Source: Lentinus brumalis (Eukaryota > Basidiomycota > Agaricomycetes > Polyporales > Polyporaceae). Taken from it: a stretch of DNA of 64,000 bases. The notes beneath the pieces are model-generated. The model made no database searches. It was not told where the DNA came from and worked only from the letters and a program-made list of their open reading frames with translations. Of this stretch, positions 42,830-54,894 are shown in pieces (position 1 is the stretch's first letter; each line of letters begins with the position of its first letter). A program made the translations under genes and the position numbers. The stretch covers positions 62,001-126,000 of the forward strand of contig MARA01000021.1 in the NCBI GenBank assembly GCA_001792895.1. The letters run 5' to 3'.

Positions 42830-44306
42830 AGCTACCTGTCTAGTGGGCTTCGTCATCGACGACGACGACGACTCTGCCGTCGCCCTTACCGTGTTGAAAT
42901 CGCGCCCTCAGATCGCTAGCGGGTTAGCCGCGGTATAGGACACCTTGGAATCCCGCTTAGTGCCCGTCGTCGTCCTCGTCCACGACTCTTCCATCGCCCT
43001 CCGTCCTGACTTCGTGCGATCGGACCCTCGCCACGCTCCATGTCCTGCGCACGCGGCTTAGTCGTGTACCAGGACATGTTTCCCTCCTACACTCTCCATG
43101 CTGTCCATCAGTCTCATGCTCTTCTTATGGACATCCTCCTCTTCTCCGTACTATCTATTCACCGAAGGTTTTATACGTTGTGGCGACGTCCCTTCATCAC
43201 TAGTGTCTGGTAGGCGACTAAGTAGTTTCAGGAAGCTGGGCTACTTATATTCACAGGCCGTCATGGTGAGCTCGACACATCTTCAAACAGGGAAGGTCCA
43301 GTCGTCATTGGGCTCCGTGGACGCGTTCAAGTTGTATGTCTTGCTGATGTCGCCGGAGCTGTACCAGTACTTATATTTATTTGGAGTCCTCCTAGTCCTG
43401 CTGATGTTGTATAGTACTTGTAACATCTTGTACCTGTGTCTCAGTCGAATGAAGAGTGGCTCGTTTAAAGTTAGAGCTACTGGCTCTCTGAGTAGCCTGT
43501 TCGGATGTATGATGATGTTCGTCTCGAAGGAGCGCCAGCGGCGCCACGAAGGCCGCCGCATGACCTAAAAGGGTAACCGAGGCGCGCACTGTCGGGCGCT
43601 CCCTCGAGACTTGACCTAAATCTTGAACTCACACCAGTACTCCGACCGAGGTGACTTGCCTGAGCACGAGAAACTGACCCCTTCTTGGCGCAAGGATGCG
43701 TGCTTGACTAGGATCCTACGACTCTCGTACTGCACCCAGTCCCAAGAGATCAAGACCCCCTGCAACAACTTTTTTTGAGCCTTAAGGCAGAAGAAGTGCG
43801 TCGTGTCACAGCGGACTCCTTACCCGCCTACAACATGAAGACTTGGCTTGTGACATATCTGCCCCTCATTTTCTATGGAAGTCTACGTGTCCGGACGTTG
43901 GCTCTTGCCCTCCCAGAATAGAAGTCCTTCATGACCTCCTTTGTAGGCGCGCAAAATTACAAGGCAGTCGCGTGGACGTCGACCACCGCTATCATCGCCG
44001 AGAACAACGTCGCTCTTGTACTCGAGCTTGTGAAGGCTACGGGGTCTCCCGAGTGGAGCTTGCTGCTGTCAAGCTCGTCCTCGACGACGTTCAGTTGCTA
44101 TTGGCCACCTTCAAAGCTCTTGTTCTTTCCTTCAGCCATAGACGGACCTCGATACTGTGCCGAGCCACAGCATCGTTTATGTGTCTCGAATAGCGTGCTA
44201 CCTGATCTGCGGGATGCCTCACCACATCACTTGGCTTGTCCTAGGACTCCCTCTTCGCTGACTGCGTCGCTACCTCCGTCACTTGCATCTTTTCCAAGAC
44301 GTCGAC
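42830..44306. other. Gene-poor interval
   Basis: About 1.5 kb. An open frame at 43098-43568 has long hydrophobic stretches but T-rich composition, no homology cue and no support from neighbours; I do not annotate it. A T7 run at 43770-43776 could end a Pol III transcript, but no tRNA or 5S fold is visible. Confidence 0.4.
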
Positions 44307-45637
44307 ATGGCCACCTCGACCGCAGTCCAGGAGCAGTACTGCTTCGCAGATGTAGTCCATGCATTGACAGGAGAACCCCCAAGCCCGTACAGCGAATGGC
44401 CTGGAGGACGCCTCTACAGCCTCGCGGCCCTCTTCGCGTACACACTCGCACACCCCGCGCAGTTCCTTGAATGGGCCCATCAGAGCTGGAAGGCGAATAG
44501 GTCCGACTCGCCAGACAAGAGGCTCGAGTGGGCGAAAGTGAAGCATGACGTGCGCCATTTCTTCGCGTTGTGGCACCTTGCTCTGTGTGGCGAGCGGGAC
44601 CTCCTCCGGGGCCCGCTCGACCTCTCCAGGAGTATGTTCATCGACTACAACGGCACCCGTCCTCGCAAGCGCGTGCGAGGACGCATTTGGGCTCCACCAG
44701 AAACTGAGTAAGTCGCTGCTTCCGTCTGCTTTGCCCCGTTCCTCTCGGGCAGCTTGGATGTCCTACTCACTTCTGTTGTCAGATGGGTGCGCCTCAGATG
44801 GTACCCGGACATTGAAGCCACAAGGAAATGGCCGGACGACCTGGGCTTAGTATGGGTTGATCTACAGCGCGGGCCGGAAGGCGGGCTCGATCTTACCCCT
44901 GCGATCCGTTTCCTCGGTATGGAGAACTGCTATGTGCGTTTTTTCTCGTCATTTCTGCGCTCGTCTCATTGAGTACGTCTGCCTCCAGGTCATTGACGCC
45001 AACAGAGGCAAGCCCCAGCTGAGTCGGAAGCCGGTCGAGACACTCTCCGCCCTCGCGGTTCAGGTACTCCTAGGAGAGGAAAGGGAAGGAGTAGACAGGC
45101 ATGGTGTGATCGGAATCGTTGGTACGTGCTAGTCGCCATGGGCCGGACGGGATGCTTTGTAGCTGATCTTGCGGTATCAAAGAGCAACCGACGCAGCTCA
45201 TGCAAGAGGCACGGGAACTCCGGGCTTGGTTGAAGGGACGGAGGTACTTCCTCGAAGGCTTCCTGCAGCTTCCCGCCCCGACTCTCCTCGCTGAGGCATA
45301 CGCGCACTCCGTGCGGTTCCTCTACGAGATCGCCGACAAGGTGTCGAGTACTGTGTTGCTCTGCTTCTTGGCCGTCTTTGTCGTTCTCCTCCTCACCATC
45401 GCCGACACCACGCGACTCGCGCTAGCACACAGCAAGGTCGTCTGGCCGCTCCTCATGGCCGTCCTCTTGCCAGTGTTCTGGCTGGTGGTCGAGTCTGTCA
45501 TGCGATCGGTGCGGGCTACGTGGCCCTGGATCCGGGCGACGATGGAAGCAGCTCTGCTCAACGAGGGTGAAATCGAGGAGTGGGAGCGTCTGCAGCGAGG
45601 TGATCCCCCTCCGAGTCCGTGTTCGTGGAGTGACTAG
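44307..45637 (+). CDS. Orphan membrane protein
   Basis: Four exons, 44307-44707, 44783-44933, 44989-45121 and 45183-45637; 379 residues with consistent phases. The N-terminal 250 residues are soluble and Trp-rich (LYSLAALFAYTLAHPAQFLE, DVRHFFALWHLALCGERDLL). The C-terminal part has two or three transmembrane helices (STVLLCFLAVFVVLLLTIAD; VVWPLLMAVLLPVFWLVVES) and a short acidic tail. I do not recognise a domain; probably a lineage-restricted basidiomycete protein. The acceptor at 45183 (AAAG) is chosen because it alone keeps frame. Confidence 0.7.
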
Positions 45638-45950
45638 AGAAGGAGAGTACTGATTCTATGCGATTATGCCCTATATGCCTGTACATGCACTACTACCCTA
45701 TGTCATATGCCCTTCTATGCTACTGATCCGTACCGTCTTCAAGTTGCGTGCTTGTTTCGCAGGTCATAAATAAAAGTTCAAGAAGTCTCCAGGAAGCTGC
45801 TGACTGATGCTCACAACTGACATCATATCAGGATGAACCATATTCGCAGACATTCTGCGCCGACATATATAGCCTCCGACGACCTTGTAACCTTGCTTCT
45901 CACCACAACACGACCGCACCATTAACCTCGCCTTGCAACAAGTATACGAC

Positions 45951-46996
45951 ATGGTCAAATACGTTGTCACAGGCTCTACGGGCGGACTAGGATCGCAGGT
46001 GTTCAAATACCTCCTGAAACTCGTGCCAGGTAATTGTCCAGCATCTCACATAAATCGTCCATGGCCACTAATGACACCGTTGCATGCACTTCCAGCATCT
46101 GACATCATCGTCTCGCTGTACAACCCCGCAGGGGCGACCCAGGCCATCAAGGATTCTGGCGTCGAGATCCGTCGCGGGACTACGGCGACCCCGCGTCGCT
46201 CGACGCAGCGTTCGCGGGGGCCGACAAGCTCCTGATCGTCTCCTACCCATCGATCGCGCACGAGCTGCGCGTCGCGCACCACAAGAACGCGATCGACGCT
46301 GCGAAGCGTGCCGGGATCAAGCACGTCTACTATACCTCGCTGGCATTCGCGGGCGACAGCGTCGCGGCGGTCATGCAGGCACACATCGACACCGAGCGGT
46401 ACCTCAAGGAGAGCGGGCTGACGTACACGATCCTCCGCGAGGGGATCTATAGCGAGAGCTACCCGCTGTACTTCGGATTCTGGGACCCCAAGGAAGGTGT
46501 GGACGAAGTCATAGTCCCTCACAGCGATGGCGGCATCGCGTGGGTGTGTCGAGAAGATCTAGGGGAGGGAACGGCGAAGATCATGGTCGCGGTAAGCTCT
46601 GTGTAGCTGCCGTATGGGATGACGTTCTGACCACGTATCTCGCAGGGCGGATACGAGAACGAGACTCGTCTGCTCTCTGGGTCGAAGACGTACACGCTGA
46701 AGGAGCTCGCGGCACTAGCTTCCCGGCTCCTGGGCCGCGACATCAAGCTCGTCGTCGGCACGGAAGACGACTACGTGCGCAGAAACGTGGGCAAGCACGG
46801 TCCTCGCGGGGAGGAGGAGTTCCTGCGCAAGTGGGCGACGACGTACAAGGCCCTGGCGAGGGGAGAGCTTGATGTCGTCGACCCCCTGCTGCAGAAGGTG
46901 TTGGGGAGGGACTTGAAGCCGTTCGAGAAGACGCTGAAGGAGAGCTTGGGTCTCGCGTCGGGAGTGGGATCAATCGTAGAGCAATATGCAAAGTGA
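45951..46996 (+). CDS. NmrA-like NAD(P)-binding protein, copy 1 (one-base frame break)
   Basis: Three exons, 45951-46029, 46096-46591 and 46646-46996; 308 residues if one base is restored. It starts MVKYVVTGSTGGLGSQVFKY, the glycine-rich Rossmann turn of atypical short-chain dehydrogenases. Typical NmrA-family stretches follow (HHKNAIDAAKRAGIKHVYYT, ERYLKESGLTYTILREGIY). Relatives bind NAD(P) and act as redox sensors or as quinone or isoflavone reductases. In exon 2, 'GVEIRRG' and 'DYGDPASLDAAF' are in different frames, with the break at a three-G run (46176-46178); the paralog at 56619-57637 is intact there. Sequence error is likely. Confidence 0.82.
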
Positions 46997-47151
46997 GATA
47001 GGATGTGTAGGATTGTACGATATATGTCAGGGAAATCCGGATTCAATGGATGAAGCTAGCGTGTGGCGAGCGCGAGCTGACCTTGCAGCGGTCTAGCTCT
47101 GCAAAGAACGCGAGGTCAGCGCGGAACGAACCCATCGGAGTAAAACTGACC

Positions 47152-49057
47152 TCAAGGATAGATCCTCTGGCCCTTGCCGCTATCTAGTCTAAATCTCTGC
47201 ACGCCTTCTTCAGGACCCCAAGGGACCTCCTCTTCCCAGTGACTCACGACGATACAAGCCTGTTCATCAGTCAACCCGCCGCCTCCGTCACGGAGGTACT
47301 GATGGGCTGCCTGCACCATCGCCTTGTCCATTCCAGCCCACGCCTCATCAAGCAAAACGAGCGGCGGCGCGCCAACCAGCGCACGCATAAGCAGAACCAT
47401 CGACTGCTCCCCGGGCGACAGGTCCGCGAACGGGCGACGGAAGTACTGCTCGTCAGAGATGCTCTCCGGGTGCGTGTGCCACTGGCTGGGGCCGAGCGCA
47501 CGCATGACTTCGTGCATCCTGCTGAGCCGCCACTGTTCCTCGTGTCCGCCAGCTTCGAGGCGCTCTCCGTCTGCGCTGATACCGACGCCTCGTTGACCCT
47601 TAGGTACGAAGCCACCGTCAAACCCGGTCCCGATCGCGTCCCATACTGTCAGGGAGTGCCGGCGAGGGAAGGCGTTGAACATCTCGGGGGACACGCGGCC
47701 GATATTGCGAATGAGGAGAGGCGTAGCCCACTTCGCGCGTTCGCGGTCGAAGAGGAGGAGGTCCGAGGATTGAGTGTAAGACTGCGGATGCTCGCCGGTG
47801 AGAAGCGCGAGGAGGGTGGTCTTCCCAGCGCCGTTCTCGCCGATAAGATGCCAGCGCGAGTTCGCGCGGATTGTCCAGTGGATGTCGGAGAGGACCTTGC
47901 GTGGGCCGTAGGCAACGTTCACTCCTGTCATGTCTATGATAGCCTTGCCCTGGGCTCGTTCCTTGTATCCCGAGGAGGCGGAGTCGGTGGTCGCGGATGA
48001 GGAGGTGGATGATAGCGGGGCTGAAGGGGTGAACGTCGTGGAGAAGACGTCTTCCTTCTTGCCGGTCTGCACCTTCCCGTCGTCTTCGATCAAGGCGACA
48101 TGGGTTGTCCAGTCTGGCAGGGGATCTTGGGAGCGGAGACCCATGATTACGTGCGGTGAAGCACGCGTTCGCTGCAACTCATCCAGGAGGTCGAGGAGGA
48201 TGGCGCGCGACTTCACATCAAGACCAGCTGCATCATACACACCATTAGCATGCCACGCAAATAAGAGGATCCTTCGAAGTATAGCCAAGGACTAAGAGGA
48301 GGACTCGATAGCATTCGCGAGTAGATATGAACATCAGAAGAACTCGAAGCGGGTAGGAACTCACTTAGAGGCTCATCCAGCAGGAGCAGCTTAGGGTCCG
48401 ACAACAAGGCCTTCGCAATCCTTGCCCTCCGTGTCTGCCCATTGCTCAAGGCAATCATGGGCAGGTCCAGCAAGTCGGTCAGCCGCAGACGAGTCGTCAG
48501 GAAGTCAAAGTAGGCCTTCTTTCTCTCCTTCGCCCGCGCATCTTCTTCGCTGAGAGGCTCTAGCTGCTCCGCCTTGTACAGCGAGGAGACGGCCAGCTCG
48601 TGTATCGGACGCGCCATCTCCGGGAAGAACGTCTCGCGCAGTGTCCGCTTGTCCTCCTCGCGCACCGCCCCATACCGCGCCGTGAAGTCGTAGAACCCGG
48701 ACCCGGACCCTTTTCCTCGATGAGCGAAGCGCACCATCTGGACGTACCTGTGCGGGTCCGCATCCTGGAGGAAGGGGAACAGGCCCCGGGCGGCGGCGCG
48801 GGCGGGGAGATCCTGTGTGTCCCCATGAGCGCACCGAAGAGTGCAGCCTTTCCCGCCGCCACGTCTGCGCTCACGACGGCCCACGAATCGTGAGGCTGGA
48901 CGACGAGCGAGACATCCTTGAGAATGGGAGCCTGCTGGTCAAGCTCGTAGATGGAGGACTTTGGGATGTTGACAATGGGTAGGGCGGTCGCGTCATTATG
49001 AATCCGGGAGACCAGTCGAGAAACGCATGGTAGACGTCGCCACGGGGCGCATTGCAT
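47152..49057 (-). CDS. Tandem ABC ATPase, mitochondrial-type N-terminus (one-base frame break)
   Basis: Two exons, 49057-48365 and 48227-47152; 589 residues if one base is restored at the C4 run 48785-48788. The Arg-rich, acid-free N-terminus (MQCAPWRRLPCVSRLVSRI) resembles a mitochondrial presequence. The first ATPase domain has signature LSNGQTRRARIAKALL and Walker B LLLLDEP, but its Walker A is degenerate (SADVAAGKAAL). The second is canonical: GENGAGKTTLLALL, LSPGEQSMVLLMRAL, LVLLDEAWAGMD. No membrane segments, so it is a soluble ABC ATPase of the ModF-like tandem type with unknown substrate. The intron (137 nt) falls just after Walker B of domain 1. The frame break lies between 'ALMGTHRISPPAPPPG' and 'LFPFLQDADPHRYVQMVRF'. 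Confidence 0.82.
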
Positions 49058-49429
49058 ACCGTCTGCAGCTCGACGGACCACGCACAAGAGAGATCAAGCG
49101 GATGGTGGTTCAGGTGCAAGCATCACAGCGGCTGTCTGCGTGACTCAGACCAACGTACTTCATGTTATCCCCGTCAGACGGTGGTCAGACGAGCAACTAT
49201 GCGCAATTCCGATTCACGTCCTCCGGCATGAGTGGGATGATCGTGATACCCTTGGCAAACTTGCGAGTCGCGACTGAACGATCGCAGCGCGGAAGGAGCG
49301 GTACGCATACATGGTCATATCATGGGGTGGGCGTGGGCAGCACCAGTGGCTGAGAGTACAAGACATGCAGGAACATATCATAGACGACGACGACGAAGAC
49401 AGAAGGACAACGATCGACACCCCAAGTAC

Positions 49430-50126
49430 CTAGATGAAGCCAATCTGATAAAAAGGGGGCGTCAGAGAGAACGAAATCAGCGGTTTAGAACAGGACTGAC
49501 CTTGTTCGCGACGTCGAGGGCGTCGTGGTCCGCCGTCAACCGTACGTAGGCCTTTTTCTTGCCATCCGGCCTGCGAAGAGCGAATGAGCGATGAGGTTAG
49601 TCGATGGTGTTGGGAAGGACTTACCGGATCAAAGTGTTAATTTTGGCGGCGTTAACGTCGTAGAGCTTCTTGACCGCGTCCTTTATTTGGCGCTTGTTTG
49701 ACCGGATATCGACGATGAAAACGAGGGTGTTGTTCTCCTCAATCTTCTTCATGGCCGACTCCGTGGCCAGCGGCCTGTAGAGACAGTAGCATTAACCACT
49801 GTGCGCACGAACGGTCCACAAATTGGTACTCACGACACGATGGTGCGGAACTCGTCCATACGGGGAGCATGGTTGATGCTCTTACGGGGGTACTTGGGGG
49901 TGCGGGGAAGGCGGAGGGTCTTGGGGCGGTGGAAGGAGACGGAGTAGCGCACTTTGCGCGCTGCGTGCGCGTGCGTGCCGTGGAGCGCGGCCTTCTTCGC
50001 AGCCTTTGCCTTGGCATCCTTCGCGGAAGCTGGTCATGAATGGGGAACATGAGACGAGCTCGGATACGTGACGAGAACAGACGTACGCTTCGTGGCCTTG
50101 CCCTTGGGTGTCTTCGTGGTGGCCAT
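49430..50126 (-). CDS. RPL25: 60S ribosomal protein uL23 (L25/L23a)
   Basis: Five exons, 50126-50087, 50029-49834, 49774-49625, 49570-49501 and 49444-49430, giving 156 residues, the usual length. The basic N-terminus ([12 protein letters not shown], then [16 protein letters not shown]) precedes the conserved core: [52 protein letters not shown] and [20 protein letters not shown]. The last coding exon is 15 nt and encodes IGFI plus the stop, a very conserved end. The protein binds 25S/28S rRNA near the peptide exit tunnel and receives signal recognition particle. It has many introns, as usual for basidiomycete ribosomal genes. Confidence 0.97.
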
Positions 50127-50728
50127 TTGGAGTCTTGAGCTGAGCAACAAATCCAGAGTCAGTAATGAGACCTAAGGGTCTTGCGAGGTCTTGCGATAGG
50201 GAGTTCGACGGGACGATGCGTCTTGCTGCCTGGATGAAGCCGTTGGGTCGCAGAGTCCGTCCAGCAAGCACCCCCAAACCCGGCCCTGCCCACCCCGTCA
50301 TCCTGAACCCAATCCATGCATCCAGCCCTTTCCGCCCAACATTCTGCTCCCAGACTCCGCCAGTATCTTCGAGGACCCATCGCAAGACCTGCAGGAACGT
50401 TCTTTCAGCGTAGGGGACGATACTCACCTTGCGGATGCGGCCTGCGTTGTGGACGGCAAGATTTTGGCGGGCGCGCGGTGTCGAAACGGCTGTGACTGTG
50501 ACTGCACCAAATTGAGGCAGCATGGTGTCACCCATCGCTGGCGCTTATATCAAGCGCTACGAACAAGTACGTCATTACGAGCACTACCTGAGCTCGTCGT
50601 GCACGACGACGTCGACGCACGTCCGACCGACGACCACAGGAACGCGACGACAGTTGACTTTCTACAACGTGCCTGCTTGCCTCTGCTGCATGGTATATAC
50701 CCGTTTTTGATCCACGCCGACGTCGACG
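50127..50728. promoter_or_regulatory. Divergent promoter region, uL23 / M28 protease
   Basis: About 600 bp between divergent starts. A C/T-rich leader expected for a ribosomal protein gene lies on the minus strand. No additional gene seen. Confidence 0.4.
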
Positions 50729-53700
50729 ATGCCTATGTCGGCGAAGTTGGCTTCGCCGTTCAAGTTTGCACCCATCCCCGTCGCTGTCCTCACTCTCATC
50801 ATCTACGTCGCTGTCTTTGCAAGCGTACTTATTTATGATGAACTCGCCGACGTTCCAAAGAACTTACGCGGCTTGGATTTGGACCGGGGATACGACGCGT
50901 TGAGCAAGGTCCGTGCGCAGAGCTTGAACGTAACCCGACTCGCCCAGCTCACATGTGCCGCAGATAACTGCTCGTCCTCACCCTTACATCTCTCACGCAA
51001 ACGACGATGTACGGGCATATATCCTCTCTCGTCTCCGACGTCTCGCAGACCGCCATGACTACATCCACCTCTCCGACGACTTAACGTCGAACGTCACCTA
51101 CATTGCTGCCAGGGACCACGCGGTATACTTTGAGGGAACGAATGTTCTGCTCAAGATAGACGGCACGGACTCTCCTCTCGCCTCTCCCGAGTCCGCACCA
51201 GACGGCGTGCTCTTCTCCTGCCACTACGACTCTGTCTCTTCAGCCCCGGGTGCGACAGACGACGGGATGGGGTCGTGACGTTGCTGGAAATGGCAGAGTA
51301 TTTCGCCCAGCCCGACAGGCGTCCACGCAGGACAGCCATCTTCTTCTTCAACAACGGCGAGGAAGACCAGCTCAACGGTGCCCACGCGTACTTCGAGCAC
51401 CCATGGTCGAACCTCACGTCTACGTTCATCAATCTCGAGGGAGCGGCGTCCGGAGGGTGAGTCTTCGCGCTCAATACGAAGTACCGACGGCTAATCCTCC
51501 ACAGCCGTCCAGTCGTCTTCCGTTCCACCTCGCTTGGCGCGGCGCGATCCCTCCTCAACTCCGCCGTGAAGCACCCCACGGGAACATCTTGACCTCGGAA
51601 GCCTTCTCCGCCGGACTCATTCGCAGCGCTACCGACTATGAGGTATATGCGCGAGGAGTCGCGGGTGCGGCCCCCGGCATTCAAGGCTTCGACTTTGCTT
51701 TCTACAAGAACCGTGCGTATTACCACACGCCGAGGGACTCTATTCCCGGGATGGGTTACGGCGAAGGACGCAAGGCTCTGTGGGCGATGATGGAGCTTGT
51801 CCGTGGCGCAGGCTTGAGCTTGTTAAACGACGCCGAACCCGTGTCGGATTCCAGAGGATCGGTCTACTTCGACAGTGAGTACCCCATAGAGTTCCCGTTT
51901 CGGCCGCTCAACATGTGTTGCAGTCCTGGGACGCGCCATGATCCTTTTCTCCATGGACGCCTTCTATGTCTTCAACATCGTGTTCCTGGTCATTGGACCG
52001 CTGAGCGCGATCGGTCTGATCGCCTGGGTGATGCTCGCGTCCAAGCAACATTCCAGTGAGTTTGTTCCTCTCTGTCCGAGAGCTAGTGCTGACCCCATGC
52101 CCCAGCGCCCGAATCTGTGTCGGCCACCAGCGATCACAGCAAGATGGGAAAACTTAGACTGGCTTTGAAGTCATTGGCCGGATGGGAGCGCTTCTGGATC
52201 GCTCTTATCATCGGCGTACTCGCTGATGTGGGCCTCGTCTCAGGATACGTCCATCTTAACCCATATGTAAGCCAACACTTCGTCCTCGCGAACCACACTT
52301 ATCTCATCGCAGGTGATCCACTCGCATGCATACGCAGTCCTGACCGCTTTCTTGTCGCTGTCATTCCTCGCCCTGGTCCTGCCGCTGCAAGCGCTGCACT
52401 TCCTCCTTCCGCCTACCTTCGTCTCGCAGAAGTTTGCAGTCACGCTCTCTCTGTATTCCTTCACCTGGCTGCTGCTCCTGTTATCGACCGCGGCCATCGC
52501 GACACGACAGCTCAGCTCACTGTACTGGACGACCGTTCTGTATCTCAGTGCCTGGCTTGCCCTTGTTCTGGAGCTCGTGCGGGCGGTCAGGCGCGGCGAC
52601 CCGGGCAACGAGATGGGCAGCCGCAGCGACTTGTTCAGCACCCGGGCGGAGCGCGAGGCACGCGCGGAGGGTCCCATCGCTGGGCGCCGGCTGGTGCGCG
52701 GTGTGCGACACGAGGTCCCGAGCATGGCGATGAGGACGCTGAGGCTCGCAGCCCCGTGCGGGCGGAGGCGGCGCATGCTGAAGAGGGCGCGATCGTCGAG
52801 ACCGACCCGACCGAGATCACCCCGCTCATGCACCAGCACCGGCGTGTGTCGCAGGGCGGCAGCGAGTATCTTACCCTGGGTCGGCCGGGCGATGTCACGG
52901 TCGTTGGGAAGTCGGCCGACGAGTATGGATGGTGGATCGGGCAGATGCTCGTGCTCGTGCTCGCCACCGTGTTGCTGCTGTTCCAGCTTGAAGTGTTGTT
53001 GCTGAATGCTCTGATGCATACCTTGGTGGACGGGAGCAGTCCGGCAATGGGTAAGCGATGTCCTCTCGATTCGCGGGATCTGCGCTGAAGACTGTTTGCA
53101 GTGTACCAGATATTGGCGGTGTTCTCCGTGCTCATATTTGTTCCCCTGACGCCGTTCGCGCACAAACTGCCTCAGTGGTTGAACGCGCTTGTTGCGGCGG
53201 TCTTCGTAGTCCTTCTTGCTGCAACCTGGATGGCAACTCCCTTCACCCAGGAATGGCCGTTCCGGGTCTACTTCCAGCAGTCCGTCGAACTCTCCCTTGC
53301 GTCTGGTCTCGCCGTGAACCCGTCCGTCGGCGGTCGTGCTCCATCCGTCGATGTCGTCCGTGCGGACACGACGCTCACGGGGCTTAAGGGATATGTCGAC
53401 AAGTATATTACACCCGACATCCCTTCGTCGTGGACGAGCGATGTAAATTGCGACAAGAAGGGCCTCCGTCCAGACCTCATGACCTGCAGATGGGCGACCA
53501 ACCTCCTCCCGTCCCCGACCGGCAACGCCTCCTTCCCCGCTTCGCAGTGGCTCGACGTCAAGACGACGCGCCTGAACGCGTCGAGGGCGCTCATATCTGT
53601 GCGCGGCGAGAACACGCGCGGGTGCAGGCTGTACTTTGACCGCGCCATCAACTTTGTCTACGTGCACGGCCAGGACGGCGCACAGGACGCGCCTGCACCC

Positions 53701-54015
53701 CATGCAACGATGCGCCTGCAGGGTGGGTACGAGATGCCCGCTGCGGGCGTGAAGGAGGCGAGGCTGTGGAGCAGGACGTGGGGCAAGGAGTTCGTCGTCG
53801 AGGTCGGTTGGGATGCGGCGAGCGACGACGATGAGGAGACGACGTTGGGCGGACGCGCGGCATGCGAGTACGCGGAGTATGCGAGCGCGCTGGGGCCGCC
53901 GGGGAGTGGGCGGATACCCGCGTTCGAGGAGGTGAAGCAGTTCTTGCCGCTGTGGGCGCTGCCGACGAAGCTGGCGGACGGGTTGGTGGAGGTGTGGACC
54001 CGGTTTGAGTTGTGA
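50729..54015 (+). CDS. Vacuolar membrane M28 metallopeptidase (PFF1-like), three apparent base losses
   Basis: Seven exons, 50729-50908, 50964-51456, 51505-51874, 51924-52055, 52106-52266, 52313-53050 and 53102-54015; about 996 residues once three single bases are allowed. An N-terminal transmembrane helix is followed by the luminal M28 peptidase: zinc ligands in SCHYDSV, GATDDGMG, NNGEEDQLNGAH and YYHTPRDS. Then comes a multi-helix membrane domain and a long luminal C-terminal domain. This is the layout of the fungal vacuolar membrane protease family. Frame breaks: G4 at 51269-51272 (DDGMG / VVTLLEMAEYF), C4 at 51573-51576 (SAVKHP / GNILTSEAF) and CCC at 52717-52719 (linker). Domains on both sides of each are intact, so these look like undercalled homopolymers. 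Confidence 0.85.
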
Positions 54016-54894
54016 GGGCTTGAGACACTCGCTATATGGACAGCTGTGGTATGTACGAGACTTGTGTTTGGAAGTACTATTCTCTGTCCTCTGTTGGCAA
54101 TGTAGCATGAGTGCTACATTCACTGCGCTTGCAGCATCATTGATTGTCATAGTCATTGCGGACTCATCATCTTACCATCACCGGCATCAGTCAACATCAT
54201 TGCAACCTCATTCGATACTTCCACAATTCCTCACACTCGGCCTCACGCAAGCTCAGCATCTCAGGTACGTGGGAGCCAAGCCGCGCATGGACCGTGGCTG
54301 GTCACTGACAGTACCGCGGTGACATTGTGCCTGGTGCTCTTGGAATAGGAAAATTAAAAGTACTCACTCGTCTCGTAGGTAATGGCTGCATCTCCTTCAG
54401 CGCATGTAGGTTAGTCGACTGCGCCAAATTTAAAGACTACGTACGGTGAAATCATTGTCAATTTGGCTAGCGCTTCATGAGAGCTTGAGACGCTGAGTCG
54501 ACCTTGACCCTATAGCTGACCATGATGTAGTTCGTGGCACTTCAAGTCAACTCTAGAGCAAACTCAGCAAAAGGTGCATCATCTCACATTTGTAAGGAGG
54601 TACGGCGTTGTATTTCGGGCGCGAGAAGGCTGAGAAGGGACTCCGAGATCACAGCGGGGCTCGGTAACCGGCGGGCGAGGCGGTGATTGTGCGCTGCAAC
54701 CCGTCTGATTTGGTGGATTGCCACCCACCAGCCGTGGGTCGCCTGTGAGTGCCCGAGCCTCTTTACACCTTGAGGTCGCATCCCAGGTCTCTTTTCTCCT
54801 TTCCATTGCCTTTGTACCCTTCGTGTACGGCGTTATATGCAGCCAGCTTCAGTTCTGTGAGTTCCTCTTCTCGTTGACTTAGAGCACTTATTAC
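54016..54894. other. Intergenic region
   Basis: About 880 bp: 3' end of the protease gene, then promoter and leader of the next gene. No gene supported. Confidence 0.5.

Noticed and set aside
43098..43568. Hydrophobic open frame of 156 codons
   Set aside because: T-rich sequence produces hydrophobic codons by chance. No homology cue, promoter or intron structure supports a gene.
43640..43780. Possible Pol III gene ending in a T7 run
   Set aside because: No cloverleaf or 5S-like fold could be drawn, and A and B boxes are not convincing.
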